DNA of 64,000 nucleotides from GCA-2737725 sp033763995 (GTDB lineage Bacteria > Pseudomonadota > Alphaproteobacteria > Rhodospirillales > Rhodospirillaceae). The stretch is from the NCBI GenBank assembly GCA_033763995.1, contig JANRJL010000061.1, forward strand, positions 62,001 to 126,000, read 5' to 3'. Below the pieces are notes generated by a model, which worked only from the letters and a program-made list of their open reading frames with translations, was not told the origin of the DNA and did not search any database. Both the position numbers and the translations under genes were made by a program. Positions 54,126 to 62,916 of the stretch are shown here, in pieces (the stretch's first letter is position 1; every line of letters begins with the position of its first letter).

Positions 54126-56093
54126 TCAAAAAGCGATGGGGCGGGGGTCGGGAGCGAACGTCTTGTAGAGACGAATATCTTCATCGGCGATCGTGTCGCT
54201 GTCGTTGACGACCGTCGCGCGGATGAAAATAACCAACTCCGTGACTCGCGATCCGCGAATGTTTTGGCTCGCGGCTTGGCCAAGGATGGGGATATCCATG
54301 GCGCCCGGCAGTCCTTCGCGGTTGTTTTCGCTCACCTCCTGCATCAGACCCCCGAGCACGACGGTCTGGCCGTTTTCCATGGTGACGATCGAATCCAATT
54401 CCCGGGTCTCGATCACCGGGATTTGCGAGGTAATCGTTGTCGGCGTTCCGCCGGGATTTTCCGCGTTGATTTGCGCGACCGAGATCGCGACGGCGGGGTC
54501 AGACACAAAGCTCGTGATGCGCGTGATCGAGGGACGCAAACCCAAGGATATCTTCTTTGTGACGGGATCCGCGACCGGCTGCACGCTCATGATCAACCCC
54601 ACCGGGACACTCTTAATTTCGCTGTCGACGGTGACGATGGTGCGGTTGGTTTGCTGGCTTTCTTCGCGCGTCACATCGAGATTGAAGAAGATTTGGTTCT
54701 CCGCCACCTTAAGTACCGCCGTTTGATTATTGACCACGGTAATGCGCGGACTCGACAACGTACGCACGGTGCCGAATTGATTGACCAACTGCGCAGCGAT
54801 CGACAAATCCTGATCGGAATTGGACCACGCAAGGCCGACCGTCGGCGTTCCGATATCTCCAGTAACGACGCTGCGCGAGAAATTGGTGGTCAATGCAACA
54901 TCGTTGTTCGGGCCCAAGAAGGCTTGCCAATTGATGCCGCTGCGAAATTGTTCGTTCAACGAGATCTCAAGAATCTTTGCTTCGATCAAGACTTGCTGAA
55001 GGACCGAATTGCGCACTGCGCGAAGGTATTTTTCGATCGCAGAGTGTTGCCGCTGCGTCGCGAAGACCGTGATGATTCCCGCCTGCGGATTGACGCTAAA
55101 GTTCGACGACCCGACCGCTCCTCCGCCCGTTGCGCGGCCGCCCGCTTGGGGTGCGGCAGGCGCGGCGTCTTCCTCCGCCTCAATTGCGCCTGCCGCTTGC
55201 CGCTGAGTGGCAGACAAATTCTGAGCCGCAGCCAGCGGGCCCTGCCCGGCAGCCGGAACGGCCGGCGGCGCGGCTTCAGTGTCGTCGGCGTCGTCGGCCA
55301 ATTCTGCGGGACCAAACGTCGACGCAATCCCTTTGGCTGCGTCGCCGCGACGGCTTTGGATACTATTCAAAATCTGACCAACGTTTTCGCCGATCGTTGT
55401 CCAGAAATTGGCGTCAGAATTCGATTGAATCGTCGTTGCAGACTTATTGTTCCCACCGGCCGCCCCGCCGCCAATAGCCGAGGAAGCGGAAGACGCATCC
55501 GTCGAGCTTGAGACAGTGCCGGTCGACGAGCGCGATTGGTTCAGCACATCCATTCGGTACTGCTCAAGGTAAGGGTCGTCGACCTCAACCCGCAGCACAT
55601 TCTTCTCGAGTTTGTAGCGCAGCTCGGCCAAGTCGCAGAGGCGTTCGATCACGTCGATGAACGGCCGGTCGGTGACGCTCAGGATCACGCCCCCCGAGAT
55701 GCGCGGGTCCAGTTCCAGGTCCACCTCGGCCTTGCGCGCGAGCTCGATGATGATGTCGCGCACCGGCGTGGTTTCCGTCACCGCCAGCGAGACGCGGCGC
55801 ACGTCGGCCAGCTCGGGCGCGCTGGGGGCGGCCAGCACCGACTGGAACGCGGGGATCGGCGGCGCGTCGCCCGTGGCGGCGTCCTGCTTGTCTTGGCCGC
55901 GCCGGCCCACGAGGCCTTCGTAATCCTTTTTGGTGGCGCCGCTGGCGGGGTCGTAGGTGTCCTTGCCGAAATTGGTGCAGCTGCCCAAGGCCACGGCCAG
56001 CGCGATGGCGGAGGCCACGCTCATCATCGGGCGCTTTAGTTTGCGCGCGCGCAGCGGCAATGAACGAACAACTGCGGTGGTGGCAATCGTCAT
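54126..56093 (-). CDS. mshL: Type IV pilus outer-membrane secretin (MshL/PilQ family)
   Basis: 655 residues. N-terminal lipobox LGSC (C39) makes it a lipoprotein. It has an N-domain (VRDIIIELARKAEVDLELDP), a Ser/Ala-rich linker, and the C-terminal secretin domain: VLIEAKILEISLNEQFRSG, LSSPRITVVNNQTAVL, NGQTVVLGGLMQE and GSRVTELVIFIRATVV. It forms the outer-membrane channel for the pilus. GGGGGATG precedes the ATG at 56093; an in-frame upstream extension is rejected. It is followed by the ABC permease. Confidence 0.93.
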   Translation of the reverse strand: MTIATTAVVRSLPLRARKLKRPMMSVASAIALAVALGSCTNFGKDTYDPASGATKKDYEGLVGRRGQDKQDAATGDAPPIPAFQSVLAAPSAPELADVRRVSLAVTETTPVRDIIIELARKAEVDLELDPRISGGVILSVTDRPFIDVIERLCDLAELRYKLEKNVLRVEVDDPYLEQYRMDVLNQSRSSTGTVSSSTDASSASSAIGGGAAGGNNKSATTIQSNSDANFWTTIGENVGQILNSIQSRRGDAAKGIASTFGPAELADDADDTEAAPPAVPAAGQGPLAAAQNLSATQRQAAGAIEAEEDAAPAAPQAGGRATGGGAVGSSNFSVNPQAGIITVFATQRQHSAIEKYLRAVRNSVLQQVLIEAKILEISLNEQFRSGINWQAFLGPNNDVALTTNFSRSVVTGDIGTPTVGLAWSNSDQDLSIAAQLVNQFGTVRTLSSPRITVVNNQTAVLKVAENQIFFNLDVTREESQQTNRTIVTVDSEIKSVPVGLIMSVQPVADPVTKKISLGLRPSITRITSFVSDPAVAISVAQINAENPGGTPTTITSQIPVIETRELDSIVTMENGQTVVLGGLMQEVSENNREGLPGAMDIPILGQAASQNIRGSRVTELVIFIRATVVNDSDTIADEDIRLYKTFAPDPRPIAF

Positions 56094-56221
56094 GAACTCA
56101 TCCCCCAAAATCTCGCGCGAAGCCCCCACGGCCCGGGGGCGCGGTCGGCGTCGGCAAAATCCAACTCGAATTGCGTACCCCAACGGTCGCGCAATTCGCA
56201 AGACATATCACAAGTTTAGCA

Positions 56222-56258
56222 GAGAGTTTCAGGGCAATGCCACACCTGAAAAACTCTC
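56222..56258. promoter_or_regulatory. Hairpin between the prepilin peptidase and secretin genes
   Basis: GAGAGTTTCAGG and CCTGAAAAACTCTC form an 11-12-bp stem with a two-base bulge and an 11-nt loop. On the transcribed minus strand it sits 130-165 bp upstream of the secretin ATG. No T-run follows, so it may be an RNA processing or attenuation element rather than a terminator. Confidence 0.35.
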
Positions 56259-56294
56259 GGATTACGCGGGGTTTCCGGCCCCCGTGCGCGGCCG

Positions 56295-57071
56295 TTAGGC
56301 AGCGAAACGATCCATGATGGCGGTGAAGAGGCCCGGGGAGAGCAAACACGCCCAGAGACTGGCGAAAATCGCCGGGCCGAAGGGGAACCGGTTCTGGCCC
56401 GTGGCGAGTCGCCAGCCCAAGCCGACAATGAGGCCCAAGAGACCCGCCAGCCCGGCGAAAACGACTGTCATCTGCCAGGTTTGCGCCAAGGCGCCCACGC
56501 TCAAGGCATAGGCGTCAGCCGCGCCCAGGATCGGCGTGCCGGTCAGCGCTCGACTGGCCGCCGCAAGCGCGACTCCGCCCACGGCGATCCCCAGGGCAAG
56601 GCCCACGGCCGACGTCAGGTCCACATTGCGCATCCAACCCAGGGTCAGCAGGAGTGCCGCCAGCACCAGCAGCAGAGGCAAAGGCAAGCGGCGATGTTCC
56701 AGATCGATCACCGCCAGCGCCACCATCACGGCGCCCGCCGCGCACAGCGCCATCAGTTCGACGAGGTCGTGGACGCGCCAGGCAGCGCTGACAAAGACCA
56801 CGGCCGTGGTCAGTTCGATCAGCGGATAGCGCGCCGATACGGATGCGTTGCAGTGACGGCAGCGCCCGCGGTTCAACGCCCACGACAACACCGGCACCAA
56901 ATCCCGCGCCGTCAACGCGGTCTTGCAGTGCGGACACTGGGAACGTCCGGCGGCGAAGCTTTGACCGCGCGGCAGGCGGTACGACACCGCCGTGACGAAA
57001 CTGCCGAAGACCAGGCCAAACGCGGCGGCGGGAATCAGGATTTGCGTCGGGGAGAGAAGGTCGCCGGTCAT
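56295..57071 (-). CDS. pilD: Prepilin peptidase/N-methyltransferase
   Basis: 258 residues of the A24A family. N-terminal GLVFGSFVTAVSYRLPRGQS, the zinc-binding pairs C46/C49 and C71/C74, and two catalytic Asp residues: D123 (VIDLEHRRLP) and D186. The second motif is GAAD instead of the usual GxGD, and the first lacks the PD end, so activity might be altered. It cleaves and methylates the pilins. It lies 7 bp behind the MshM-like gene. Confidence 0.92.
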   Translation of the reverse strand: MTGDLLSPTQILIPAAAFGLVFGSFVTAVSYRLPRGQSFAAGRSQCPHCKTALTARDLVPVLSWALNRGRCRHCNASVSARYPLIELTTAVVFVSAAWRVHDLVELMALCAAGAVMVALAVIDLEHRRLPLPLLLVLAALLLTLGWMRNVDLTSAVGLALGIAVGGVALAAASRALTGTPILGAADAYALSVGALAQTWQMTVVFAGLAGLLGLIVGLGWRLATGQNRFPFGPAIFASLWACLLSPGLFTAIMDRFAA

Positions 57072-57078
57072 GCCGAGG

Positions 57079-58083
57079 TTAGCGCGAGGTCTCGGCGGAG
57101 GCCGGCGCCGCTGACGTGTCGAACACGCCGACGGCGCGCCCCATCAGGTCCTTGGCCCAGGACTGCAGGCCGGGGCTGAACATCAACAGCGCGATCACGG
57201 CGGCGGCCTCCAGCGCAATCACGCCCATGAGCGCGCGGCGCACCCAGCCGCGATGCAGCCGCCGGGGCTTGGCGAGCTGCGGAGAATCGTCGATGGCGGC
57301 TTCGGCGTGTTTCTCGGCCACCTGAATGGCGCCCTCGCCGTAAGCCACCAGCAAGGCCTTGTCGGCCAGGATATTGATGACACGGGGTATGAAGCCCGCC
57401 GCCGCGGCGACGGCCTGCATGGCACGGTCGGAGAACACCGGGAAGTCGACGCCGTCGACGCGGCTGCATTTGATGCGGTGCGACATATAGTGTGTCGCTT
57501 CTGCCATGGTCAGCGGGCCGGTGTTGAAGGAAAAGCCGATGCGCTGGTTGATCTGGCGCAGGTTGGGCTGCGCGAGCAGTTCGTCCAGCTCCGATTGGCC
57601 GAACATGACGATCTGCAGCAACTTGCTGCGCTCGGTTTCAAGGTTCGACAGCAACCGCACCGCTTCCAGGCCCGCCGCGCCCAGGGCCTGGGCCTCGTCG
57701 ACGATCAACACCGCGTTGCGGCCGAGCGCATGCTGTTCCAGCAGAAAAGCGTTCAAGGCCTGCAGCATCTGCGCCTTGGTGCCGGGCTCCAGGCCGAACT
57801 CGGCGCACACCAAGCCGGTGAGACTGTCGGGATCCACCTGCGGCGCATTGAGGTAGGCCACGGCGTCGTTGTCGGTGACCAGCTTGCGCAGCAGCAGACG
57901 GCACAGCATGGTCTTGCCGGTGCCGACGTCGCCCACAACCTTGAGGATGCCGGTGTTGCGCGCGATGCCGAACTGGATCGACTGGATGATCTCGACGTGC
58001 TTGTCGACCGGGTAATACTGGTTGGTGTTGGGCGTGAGGCTGAAGGGGTGTTCCTTCAGCCCGAAATGCGCGAGGTACGGCAT
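57079..58083 (-). CDS. mshM: AAA ATPase of MshM/GspA (ExeA) type
   Basis: 334 residues: PYLAHFGLKEHPFSLTPN start, Walker A GDVGTGKT (51-58), Walker B AVLIVDEAQ (124-132), sensor region SNLETERSKLLQIVMFGQ, and a C-terminal membrane helix (about 283-305). This is the MshM/ExeA family that helps secretin assembly with peptidoglycan binding. It is between the MshN-like and PilD genes. Confidence 0.93.
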   Translation of the reverse strand: MPYLAHFGLKEHPFSLTPNTNQYYPVDKHVEIIQSIQFGIARNTGILKVVGDVGTGKTMLCRLLLRKLVTDNDAVAYLNAPQVDPDSLTGLVCAEFGLEPGTKAQMLQALNAFLLEQHALGRNAVLIVDEAQALGAAGLEAVRLLSNLETERSKLLQIVMFGQSELDELLAQPNLRQINQRIGFSFNTGPLTMAEATHYMSHRIKCSRVDGVDFPVFSDRAMQAVAAAAGFIPRVINILADKALLVAYGEGAIQVAEKHAEAAIDDSPQLAKPRRLHRGWVRRALMGVIALEAAAVIALLMFSPGLQSWAKDLMGRAVGVFDTSAAPASAETSR

Positions 58084-58100
58084 GGGCTTTGCCCGCCGGG

Positions 58101-59324
58101 TTATTTCGCGCGCAGGTAACGCACGCGGCGTTCGATATCGGCCGTCGAGATGTCGGGCGGCACGCGGCCCGCCGCCGCCGCGCTGAGCACGCGCTCGTAG
58201 CTGGCCACGGCCTGCTCTTTCCGCTCCAGGCGGTCGAGCACGAGCGCCAGGTTATACTGATACATGGGCGCGTCGGGCGTGAGGTTGACGGCACGGCGCA
58301 AGTAGTCGAGCGCCGGTTCGAAGTTGCCCATTTTCGCGTAAGCCAAGCCGATCTGCGCCTTGATGGGGCTGAAGCCGGGGTATTCCCGTTCCAGGTCCAA
58401 CAAGCGCTTCATGGCCTCGCCCGGTTCGCGCTCGCCGACGATGGCCGTGAGATTGGTCAGCGCCTCGCGGTTGTTGGGGTCGATCTTGAGCACGCGCTCG
58501 TAGGATGTGCGCGCCTCGTCGGAGCGGCCGAGCTTTTGCAGCGCGGCGCCGCGGCCCAATTGCGCCAGCACGCTGCGCGGCTCCTGCTGCAAGGTGCGTT
58601 CGTAGAAACTCAGGGCCATTTGGTAATCGCCGCGCACCAGGGCGCTGTAGCCGGCCGAGACGTTGTCTTGGGCCTGTTGCGAGACGCGGCGCACCTGCAC
58701 GGCGTCGCCCACGCCCGAGAAATCGTATTCATCGCGCTTGATGTTGATGGGCGGGCTCAGCATGCGCGCCGGTGAATCGGCCGCGAGTTGCGGCATCGGC
58801 TGCGGCGCGGACGGCGCCGCCGCGGCCGGGGCTGCCGCCGGTTTCGCCGCCGGGGCCGGCGTCAGCGGAACCGGTTGATTGGCGGCAACCGCTTGAGCGG
58901 GAGTTTCAGCTTCTGCAACCGGCGCTTCCGTGGCCGCAGGCGTTGCCGCCGGAGCTTGCGCGGTCTCAGGTGCCGGCGGCGCGGGCGTGGCGGCCGGTTG
59001 AGGCGGCGATAGGGCCGTGGCGGGCTGTTGCGCGGGTGGCGGTGGTTGAAGGGCTGCTTGTTGAGCGGGCGCGGGTGCCGGCGCCTGAACGCGCGGCGCT
59101 GGCGGCGGCGGAGCGGAATCCTCGAATAGGAAAAATCCGGCGCCGATGACGACCGCCAAGAGCGCGGCCGCCCCGAGGCCCGCCAAACGCCAATTGAGGC
59201 CCGCGGCGGCCAAGCGCATGGCGCCCGACCCGCCCCCGGCAACGGTTTGCGTTGACGGCGCTTGCGGCTGGCGCTGTTCGTTTTCTTTTTGCGCCTTCTG
59301 CAGTGCCTTATAAAGGACGCTCAT
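58101..59324 (-). CDS. MshN-like TPR protein of the pilus cluster
   Basis: 407 residues. A short cytoplasmic start MSVLYKALQKAQKENEQ, one membrane helix (47-67), a Pro/Ala-rich linker of about 110 residues, and C-terminal TPRs (GDYQMALSFYERTLQQEPRS; GNFEPALDYLRRAVNLTPDA). This is the MshN/GspB-like plan. The ATG at 59324 follows GGGGCGGGGA; the frame is open further upstream without support. First gene of the leftward pilus operon, followed by mshM (17 bp gap). Confidence 0.87.
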   Translation of the reverse strand: MSVLYKALQKAQKENEQRQPQAPSTQTVAGGGSGAMRLAAAGLNWRLAGLGAAALLAVVIGAGFFLFEDSAPPPPAPRVQAPAPAPAQQAALQPPPPAQQPATALSPPQPAATPAPPAPETAQAPAATPAATEAPVAEAETPAQAVAANQPVPLTPAPAAKPAAAPAAAAPSAPQPMPQLAADSPARMLSPPINIKRDEYDFSGVGDAVQVRRVSQQAQDNVSAGYSALVRGDYQMALSFYERTLQQEPRSVLAQLGRGAALQKLGRSDEARTSYERVLKIDPNNREALTNLTAIVGEREPGEAMKRLLDLEREYPGFSPIKAQIGLAYAKMGNFEPALDYLRRAVNLTPDAPMYQYNLALVLDRLERKEQAVASYERVLSAAAAGRVPPDISTADIERRVRYLRAK

Positions 59325-59498
59325 TCCCCGCCCCAAATGGTCAACCGTTGCGTCACGGCCGACGTCCCCACGTATTCCAGAAATCGCGCCAAACCTATAC
59401 GCAAATACATAACGGGGCAATGGTGTCTCGGCCGCAAATTGTGATTGAAACCCCGGCATTTAGCGGGTTTCGACCGAACATCAGTTTCGAGACTTTTT

Positions 59499-60917
59499 TC
59501 ACCACGTCAGCAGGCGTTGACCCAGCAATCGCCCGAAGGTGATGGCGGGGGTCACCATCATGCCGCCCACGGCGGCATCGCCCATGGTCTGGCCCGCGCC
59601 GATCACCTCGCCGGCGGCATAGAGGCCGGGAATGGGCCGGTCCGATCCGTCGAGCACCCGCATTTGGGAATCGACCGCCAGACCGCCGGTGGTCGACAAC
59701 GCTCCACCCTGTTGGCGGATGGCATAGAACGGCGGCGTCACGATGGGCCGCGGCATGTGCTTGCGCCCGAACCGATCCTGGCCGGCCCCCTGCCCGCGGT
59801 TGTAGTCGGCGACGTTGCTTTTGAGATTTTCACCGTCGAGCTTGCAAAGGCCCGCGAGGCCTTCCAGCGTCGGCGCGCTGAAGAAGGCCTTGTGCTTGTT
59901 ATAGGGGTCGGCCATCGGCGGCTCGAACCAGGCCATGACGATGTCGGGGCTTTCGCGCCGGATCACGTCGTCGAAGACGATCCACAGGCGTTTGTGCGGC
60001 TGCTGCTCCAGCGCCTTTTCGCGCTCGTCGATGATGGGCTCGTCCTCGGCGATGAAACGCTCGCCACGATCGTTGACCCAGATTTCCCACGGCGGGCGAT
60101 TTTGGGGAATGGTGTTCACGCGCAACGACAGCGGGCTCGGGAACGTGTCGTCTTTCAACACCGTCAGCGTCGAGATCGTATAGAGGTGCCCGTTGATGAC
60201 CTTGGCGCCCACGGCCCGCGCCGCCAACAAGCCTTCGCCGCGCGCGGTGGGGCAGAATGCCTTCTGGTACTGCGTTTGATTTTGAATATCGCGGTAGAGG
60301 TCCACGTTGGCGGCGTACCCACCCGAGGTCAGCACCACGGCGGCGGCGCGCGCCTCGGTCACCGCGTCCTTGTCGTCTTTGGCACGCACACCGACAACGG
60401 CGCCGTTCTCCACAACAAGAGACTGAAACCGCGTGTTGAGCATCACGCTCACGCGGCCCGCGGCGACCTGTTCGTCGAGCAAACGGCGCATCACCGCCAG
60501 AACCGAATGGCCTTGGTCGCGGCCCCAATAGGTGCGCGCCCGGCCGTAAGCCTGATGGCCGTAAAACAACGAGGGCGTCGCCGGATCGAAATCAAAGCCG
60601 TTGTCGTCGAGCCAGTCGATGGTGGCGGCGGCCTCGTCCACGGCAATGCGCACCAAGGCCGGATTGGCGTTACCGTTGGAAATGCGCATGACGTCGGCGA
60701 AATGAAGATCGGGATGGTCGTCGATGCCCTTGGCCTTCTGGCGCCGCGCGCCGGCCGCGCTCATCTGCGCCGAGGACCAATGCAGCGTGCCGCCGATGTC
60801 GGCGGCGACCTCGACCACCAACACGCGCGCGCCGCGCTGGGCCGCCGTGATGGCCGCCGGCAGCCCGGCCGTCCCGGCGCCGATGACGATGAGGTCATGG
60901 GAGGTTTTTTGCGACAC
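59499..60917 (-). CDS. FAD-binding flavoprotein (fumarate reductase/3-ketosteroid dehydrogenase-like)
   Basis: 472 residues of the FAD_binding_2 family. The dinucleotide motif is IVIGAGTAGLPAAITAAQRG, with the typical GGTLHWSSAQMSA, the substrate-domain VVLTSGGYAANVDLY, and the C-terminal AAGEVIGAGQTMGDAAVGG. The close relatives are fumarate reductase-like and 3-ketosteroid-delta1-dehydrogenase-like enzymes; substrate unknown. It is next to the pilus cluster but in its own transcription unit. Confidence 0.92.
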   Translation of the reverse strand: MSQKTSHDLIVIGAGTAGLPAAITAAQRGARVLVVEVAADIGGTLHWSSAQMSAAGARRQKAKGIDDHPDLHFADVMRISNGNANPALVRIAVDEAAATIDWLDDNGFDFDPATPSLFYGHQAYGRARTYWGRDQGHSVLAVMRRLLDEQVAAGRVSVMLNTRFQSLVVENGAVVGVRAKDDKDAVTEARAAAVVLTSGGYAANVDLYRDIQNQTQYQKAFCPTARGEGLLAARAVGAKVINGHLYTISTLTVLKDDTFPSPLSLRVNTIPQNRPPWEIWVNDRGERFIAEDEPIIDEREKALEQQPHKRLWIVFDDVIRRESPDIVMAWFEPPMADPYNKHKAFFSAPTLEGLAGLCKLDGENLKSNVADYNRGQGAGQDRFGRKHMPRPIVTPPFYAIRQQGGALSTTGGLAVDSQMRVLDGSDRPIPGLYAAGEVIGAGQTMGDAAVGGMMVTPAITFGRLLGQRLLTW

Positions 60918-61030
60918 GGCTGTCTCGCTCAGATCCGGCGATGCCGATCAAGCCGCCGGCGCATTCGCCCAGCAGTCAATCGTGTTCGTCCGCTCTTATA
61001 TTAGCCAGACTTGAGTTCGTCGCCGCCCAG

Positions 61031-61483
61031 CTACTTCACCGTGATCGTGATGCGGTCGGAGAAAACGGGCGGATTATGAGGGTGATGGTCGGTGTCGCCC
61101 AACACCATCTGCAGCGTGTGCTTGCCGGGCGGCAGCGTGATCATCGCCTCGGACTGGCCTTTGCCGAAGTGCAACAGGTCGGGCAATTCCAGCTGCATGT
61201 ATTCCTTCATCATCGGCGAGGAGGCGTTGACGGCCTCGCGATCCACCAGAACGTGGTGATGGCCGGTATTCTCGAACTCCACGCCCGCCGGCGCGATGCC
61301 CATGCCCTTGAGGCCGAATTGCGCCAGAAACGGGCTGGTGACGGTGTCGCCGTCCTTGGGCGAGATGAAATAGGCCTTGGCGCCCGCCGGCGCCGGCGCG
61401 CCCTCGGAGGCCTGTTGCGATTGTGCCCAGGCGCTACCGGCCAGGGTCATGGTCATTGCCGCGATGATCGCCGTCCGTTTCAT
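61031..61483 (-). CDS. DUF4399 domain-containing exported protein
   Basis: 150 residues. Signal peptide MKRTAIIAAMTMTLAGSAWA, then the DUF4399 body: AYFISPKDGDTVTSPFLAQF, NTGHHHVLVD, and PPGKHTLQMVLGDTDHHPHN. Conserved His residues suggest metal binding. AAGGGGGC precedes the ATG at 61483. Function not established. Confidence 0.9.
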   Translation of the reverse strand: MKRTAIIAAMTMTLAGSAWAQSQQASEGAPAPAGAKAYFISPKDGDTVTSPFLAQFGLKGMGIAPAGVEFENTGHHHVLVDREAVNASSPMMKEYMQLELPDLLHFGKGQSEAMITLPPGKHTLQMVLGDTDHHPHNPPVFSDRITITVK

Positions 61484-61514
61484 GCTCGCCCCCTTGAACG
61501 TGAGAGACCCAACA

Positions 61515-61575
61515 CTAGAGCGTCGTGCGGAAAAGTGGAACCCGGTTTCCGCAAAAAACGACGCGACCAAACAAA
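61515..61575. repeat. Palindromic intergenic repeat, family 2, copy 2
   Basis: CTAGAGCGTCGTGCGGAAAA then GTGGAACCCGGTTTCCGC and ACGACGCGACCAAACAA. It is the inverse of copy 1 (22168-22227), with a few base differences in the loop. Outer arms GCGTCGT / ACGACGC and inner arms GCGGAAA / TTTCCGC pair. It lies between the DUF4399 gene and the potassium channel gene end. Confidence 0.75.
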
Positions 61576-61618
61576 AGGCCGGAGCGCCGCGGTCGGCAAG
61601 ACCCGCGGCGGGGCGCGG

Positions 61619-62551
61619 TCAATCGCGCTGCTTGTGGTCGGGCTGGCGTTGCACGGTGGGCGCCAGGATGGCCTGCACGCCGAAGAGCAGCAGCAGCACG
61701 CCGACGAAAATCTCCAACGCCACCAGCATGCGCGCCGCCGGCGTGTGAGCGACGATGTCGCCATAGCCCACCGTGCTCAAGGTCACGACCGAGACATAAA
61801 GCGCCTCGGAAAATTGAATGTTGCGCACTTCGCCGCTGACGATGAAGTGCGTGGCCGGCGAGAAGCGATCGATGATGGTGTAGAGACAGGCGAACACGAT
61901 CACCAGCAACGAGTACCACGTGAAAAACGCAAAAGCGGGCTTCACCAGCCGCGAGGCGTTGGCCGAGAAGTCCTCGAACAGGATGCCGGTGTCGATTAGG
62001 AACACCGCGATATCGCGGCTGGCCATGAAGGCCAAGACGGAGACCAAGCCCATGGCCAGCAGCAACGCCGTGCCTTGCTCGGCGGGCGAGAATTGATCGA
62101 GCGGAACGACAAAAGTCGCGACACCGATCAGGACCAACGGCGCGATCCATAAGAAGGCGTGAATCAGTTCGGTGTCGAGCCGGCCGTGATGGCCCTGCAC
62201 GATCTCGCGGATCGCCTGACGGCGCCAGATCACGCCCAGTGCGAAGGTCACCAGCGGCGCGACGAAGCCAATTTGCGCCTCGAATGAGGGCACTGCCGTG
62301 AAGTTCGTCGTGGACAGGAACGAATACAAGCAAGCGTAGATGCCGATGCAATTGGCGAAGATCACGGTGAAAAACGTGCTGCCCGGAATCAGAAAATGAA
62401 ACGCGGCGGCCAACACCGCGGCGGACACCACGGCCCACACGGCGATGGCCGGCGACGACCCGCCGATGGCCAGCGCGATCAGGCCCAGCAGCACCGCCGT
62501 GAAGGCGATGGTGGCAATAAGATGAACTGGAGTTCGGTCTTTCGATGCCAT
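61619..62551 (-). CDS. Potassium channel family protein (Ion_trans_2)
   Basis: 310 residues. Six or so membrane helices precede a C-terminal pore: VTLSTVGYGDIVAHTPAARM, with the K+ selectivity sequence TVGYGD, and a final helix MLVALEIFVGVLLLLFGVQA. Candidate inner-membrane potassium channel. The ATG at 62551 is preferred; GTG at 62572 is possible. A perfect TTGAC-N4-GTCAA palindrome lies 61-78 bp upstream and could control it. Confidence 0.9.
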   Translation of the reverse strand: MASKDRTPVHLIATIAFTAVLLGLIALAIGGSSPAIAVWAVVSAAVLAAAFHFLIPGSTFFTVIFANCIGIYACLYSFLSTTNFTAVPSFEAQIGFVAPLVTFALGVIWRRQAIREIVQGHHGRLDTELIHAFLWIAPLVLIGVATFVVPLDQFSPAEQGTALLLAMGLVSVLAFMASRDIAVFLIDTGILFEDFSANASRLVKPAFAFFTWYSLLVIVFACLYTIIDRFSPATHFIVSGEVRNIQFSEALYVSVVTLSTVGYGDIVAHTPAARMLVALEIFVGVLLLLFGVQAILAPTVQRQPDHKQRD

Positions 62552-62611
62552 GGCGCTGCTTGAACGTGTCACCTTGTCTTTTTTGACTAGGCCCCAGCAC
62601 GAAAGCCCCGG

Positions 62612-62629
62612 CCTTGACCAAGGTCAAGG
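62612..62629. promoter_or_regulatory. Palindrome TTGAC-N4-GTCAA upstream of the potassium channel gene
   Basis: CCTTGACCAAGGTCAAGG is a perfect 18-bp palindrome. It ends 60 bp from the channel ATG (minus strand), the usual distance for an activator of the Crp/Fnr superfamily. Half-site shared with sites at 2745 and 22242. Confidence 0.5.
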
Positions 62630-62691
62630 GCCATGACGACCAAAGCATAGGAAAAGAAAGTGAATGGCGTCACCCTCGCTCCGCTCGAAGT

Positions 62692-62741
62692 GGCGCTCAT
62701 TTTTTTTAAGCGCGCTGCGCTCGCCAACAAAAAATGGCGCC
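62692..62741. repeat. Imperfect inverted repeat with long T and A runs
   Basis: GGCGCTCATTTTTTTT and AACAAAAAATGGCGCC form an inverted repeat with a GC-rich centre, between the channel and tRNA genes. On the minus strand it follows the tRNA and its terminator and may act as a second transcription stop. Confidence 0.35.
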
Positions 62742-62759
62742 CCCTGTGGTAGGGCGCTT

Positions 62760-62795
62760 AATTTTGTAAGGGGCCAGAAGGCCCCTAACAAAATT
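62760..62795 (-). terminator. Terminator of tRNA-Arg
   Basis: AATTTTGTAAGGGGCC and GGCCCCTAACAAAATT form a stem with an AGAA loop, starting 2 bp after the tRNA CCA on the minus strand and ending in a T-rich run. Confidence 0.75.
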
Positions 62796-62796
62796 A

Positions 62797-62873
<77 letters not shown>

Positions 62874-62916
62874 GCACGGGGGTGTTCTAACGCATCGGGG
62901 GGTGGAGAACAACGCT

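Noticed and set aside
53826..55511. Plus-strand frame of 561 codons antisense to the secretin and ABC permease
   Set aside because: Composition is Arg/Asp/His-rich without domains; the opposite strand encodes clear families.
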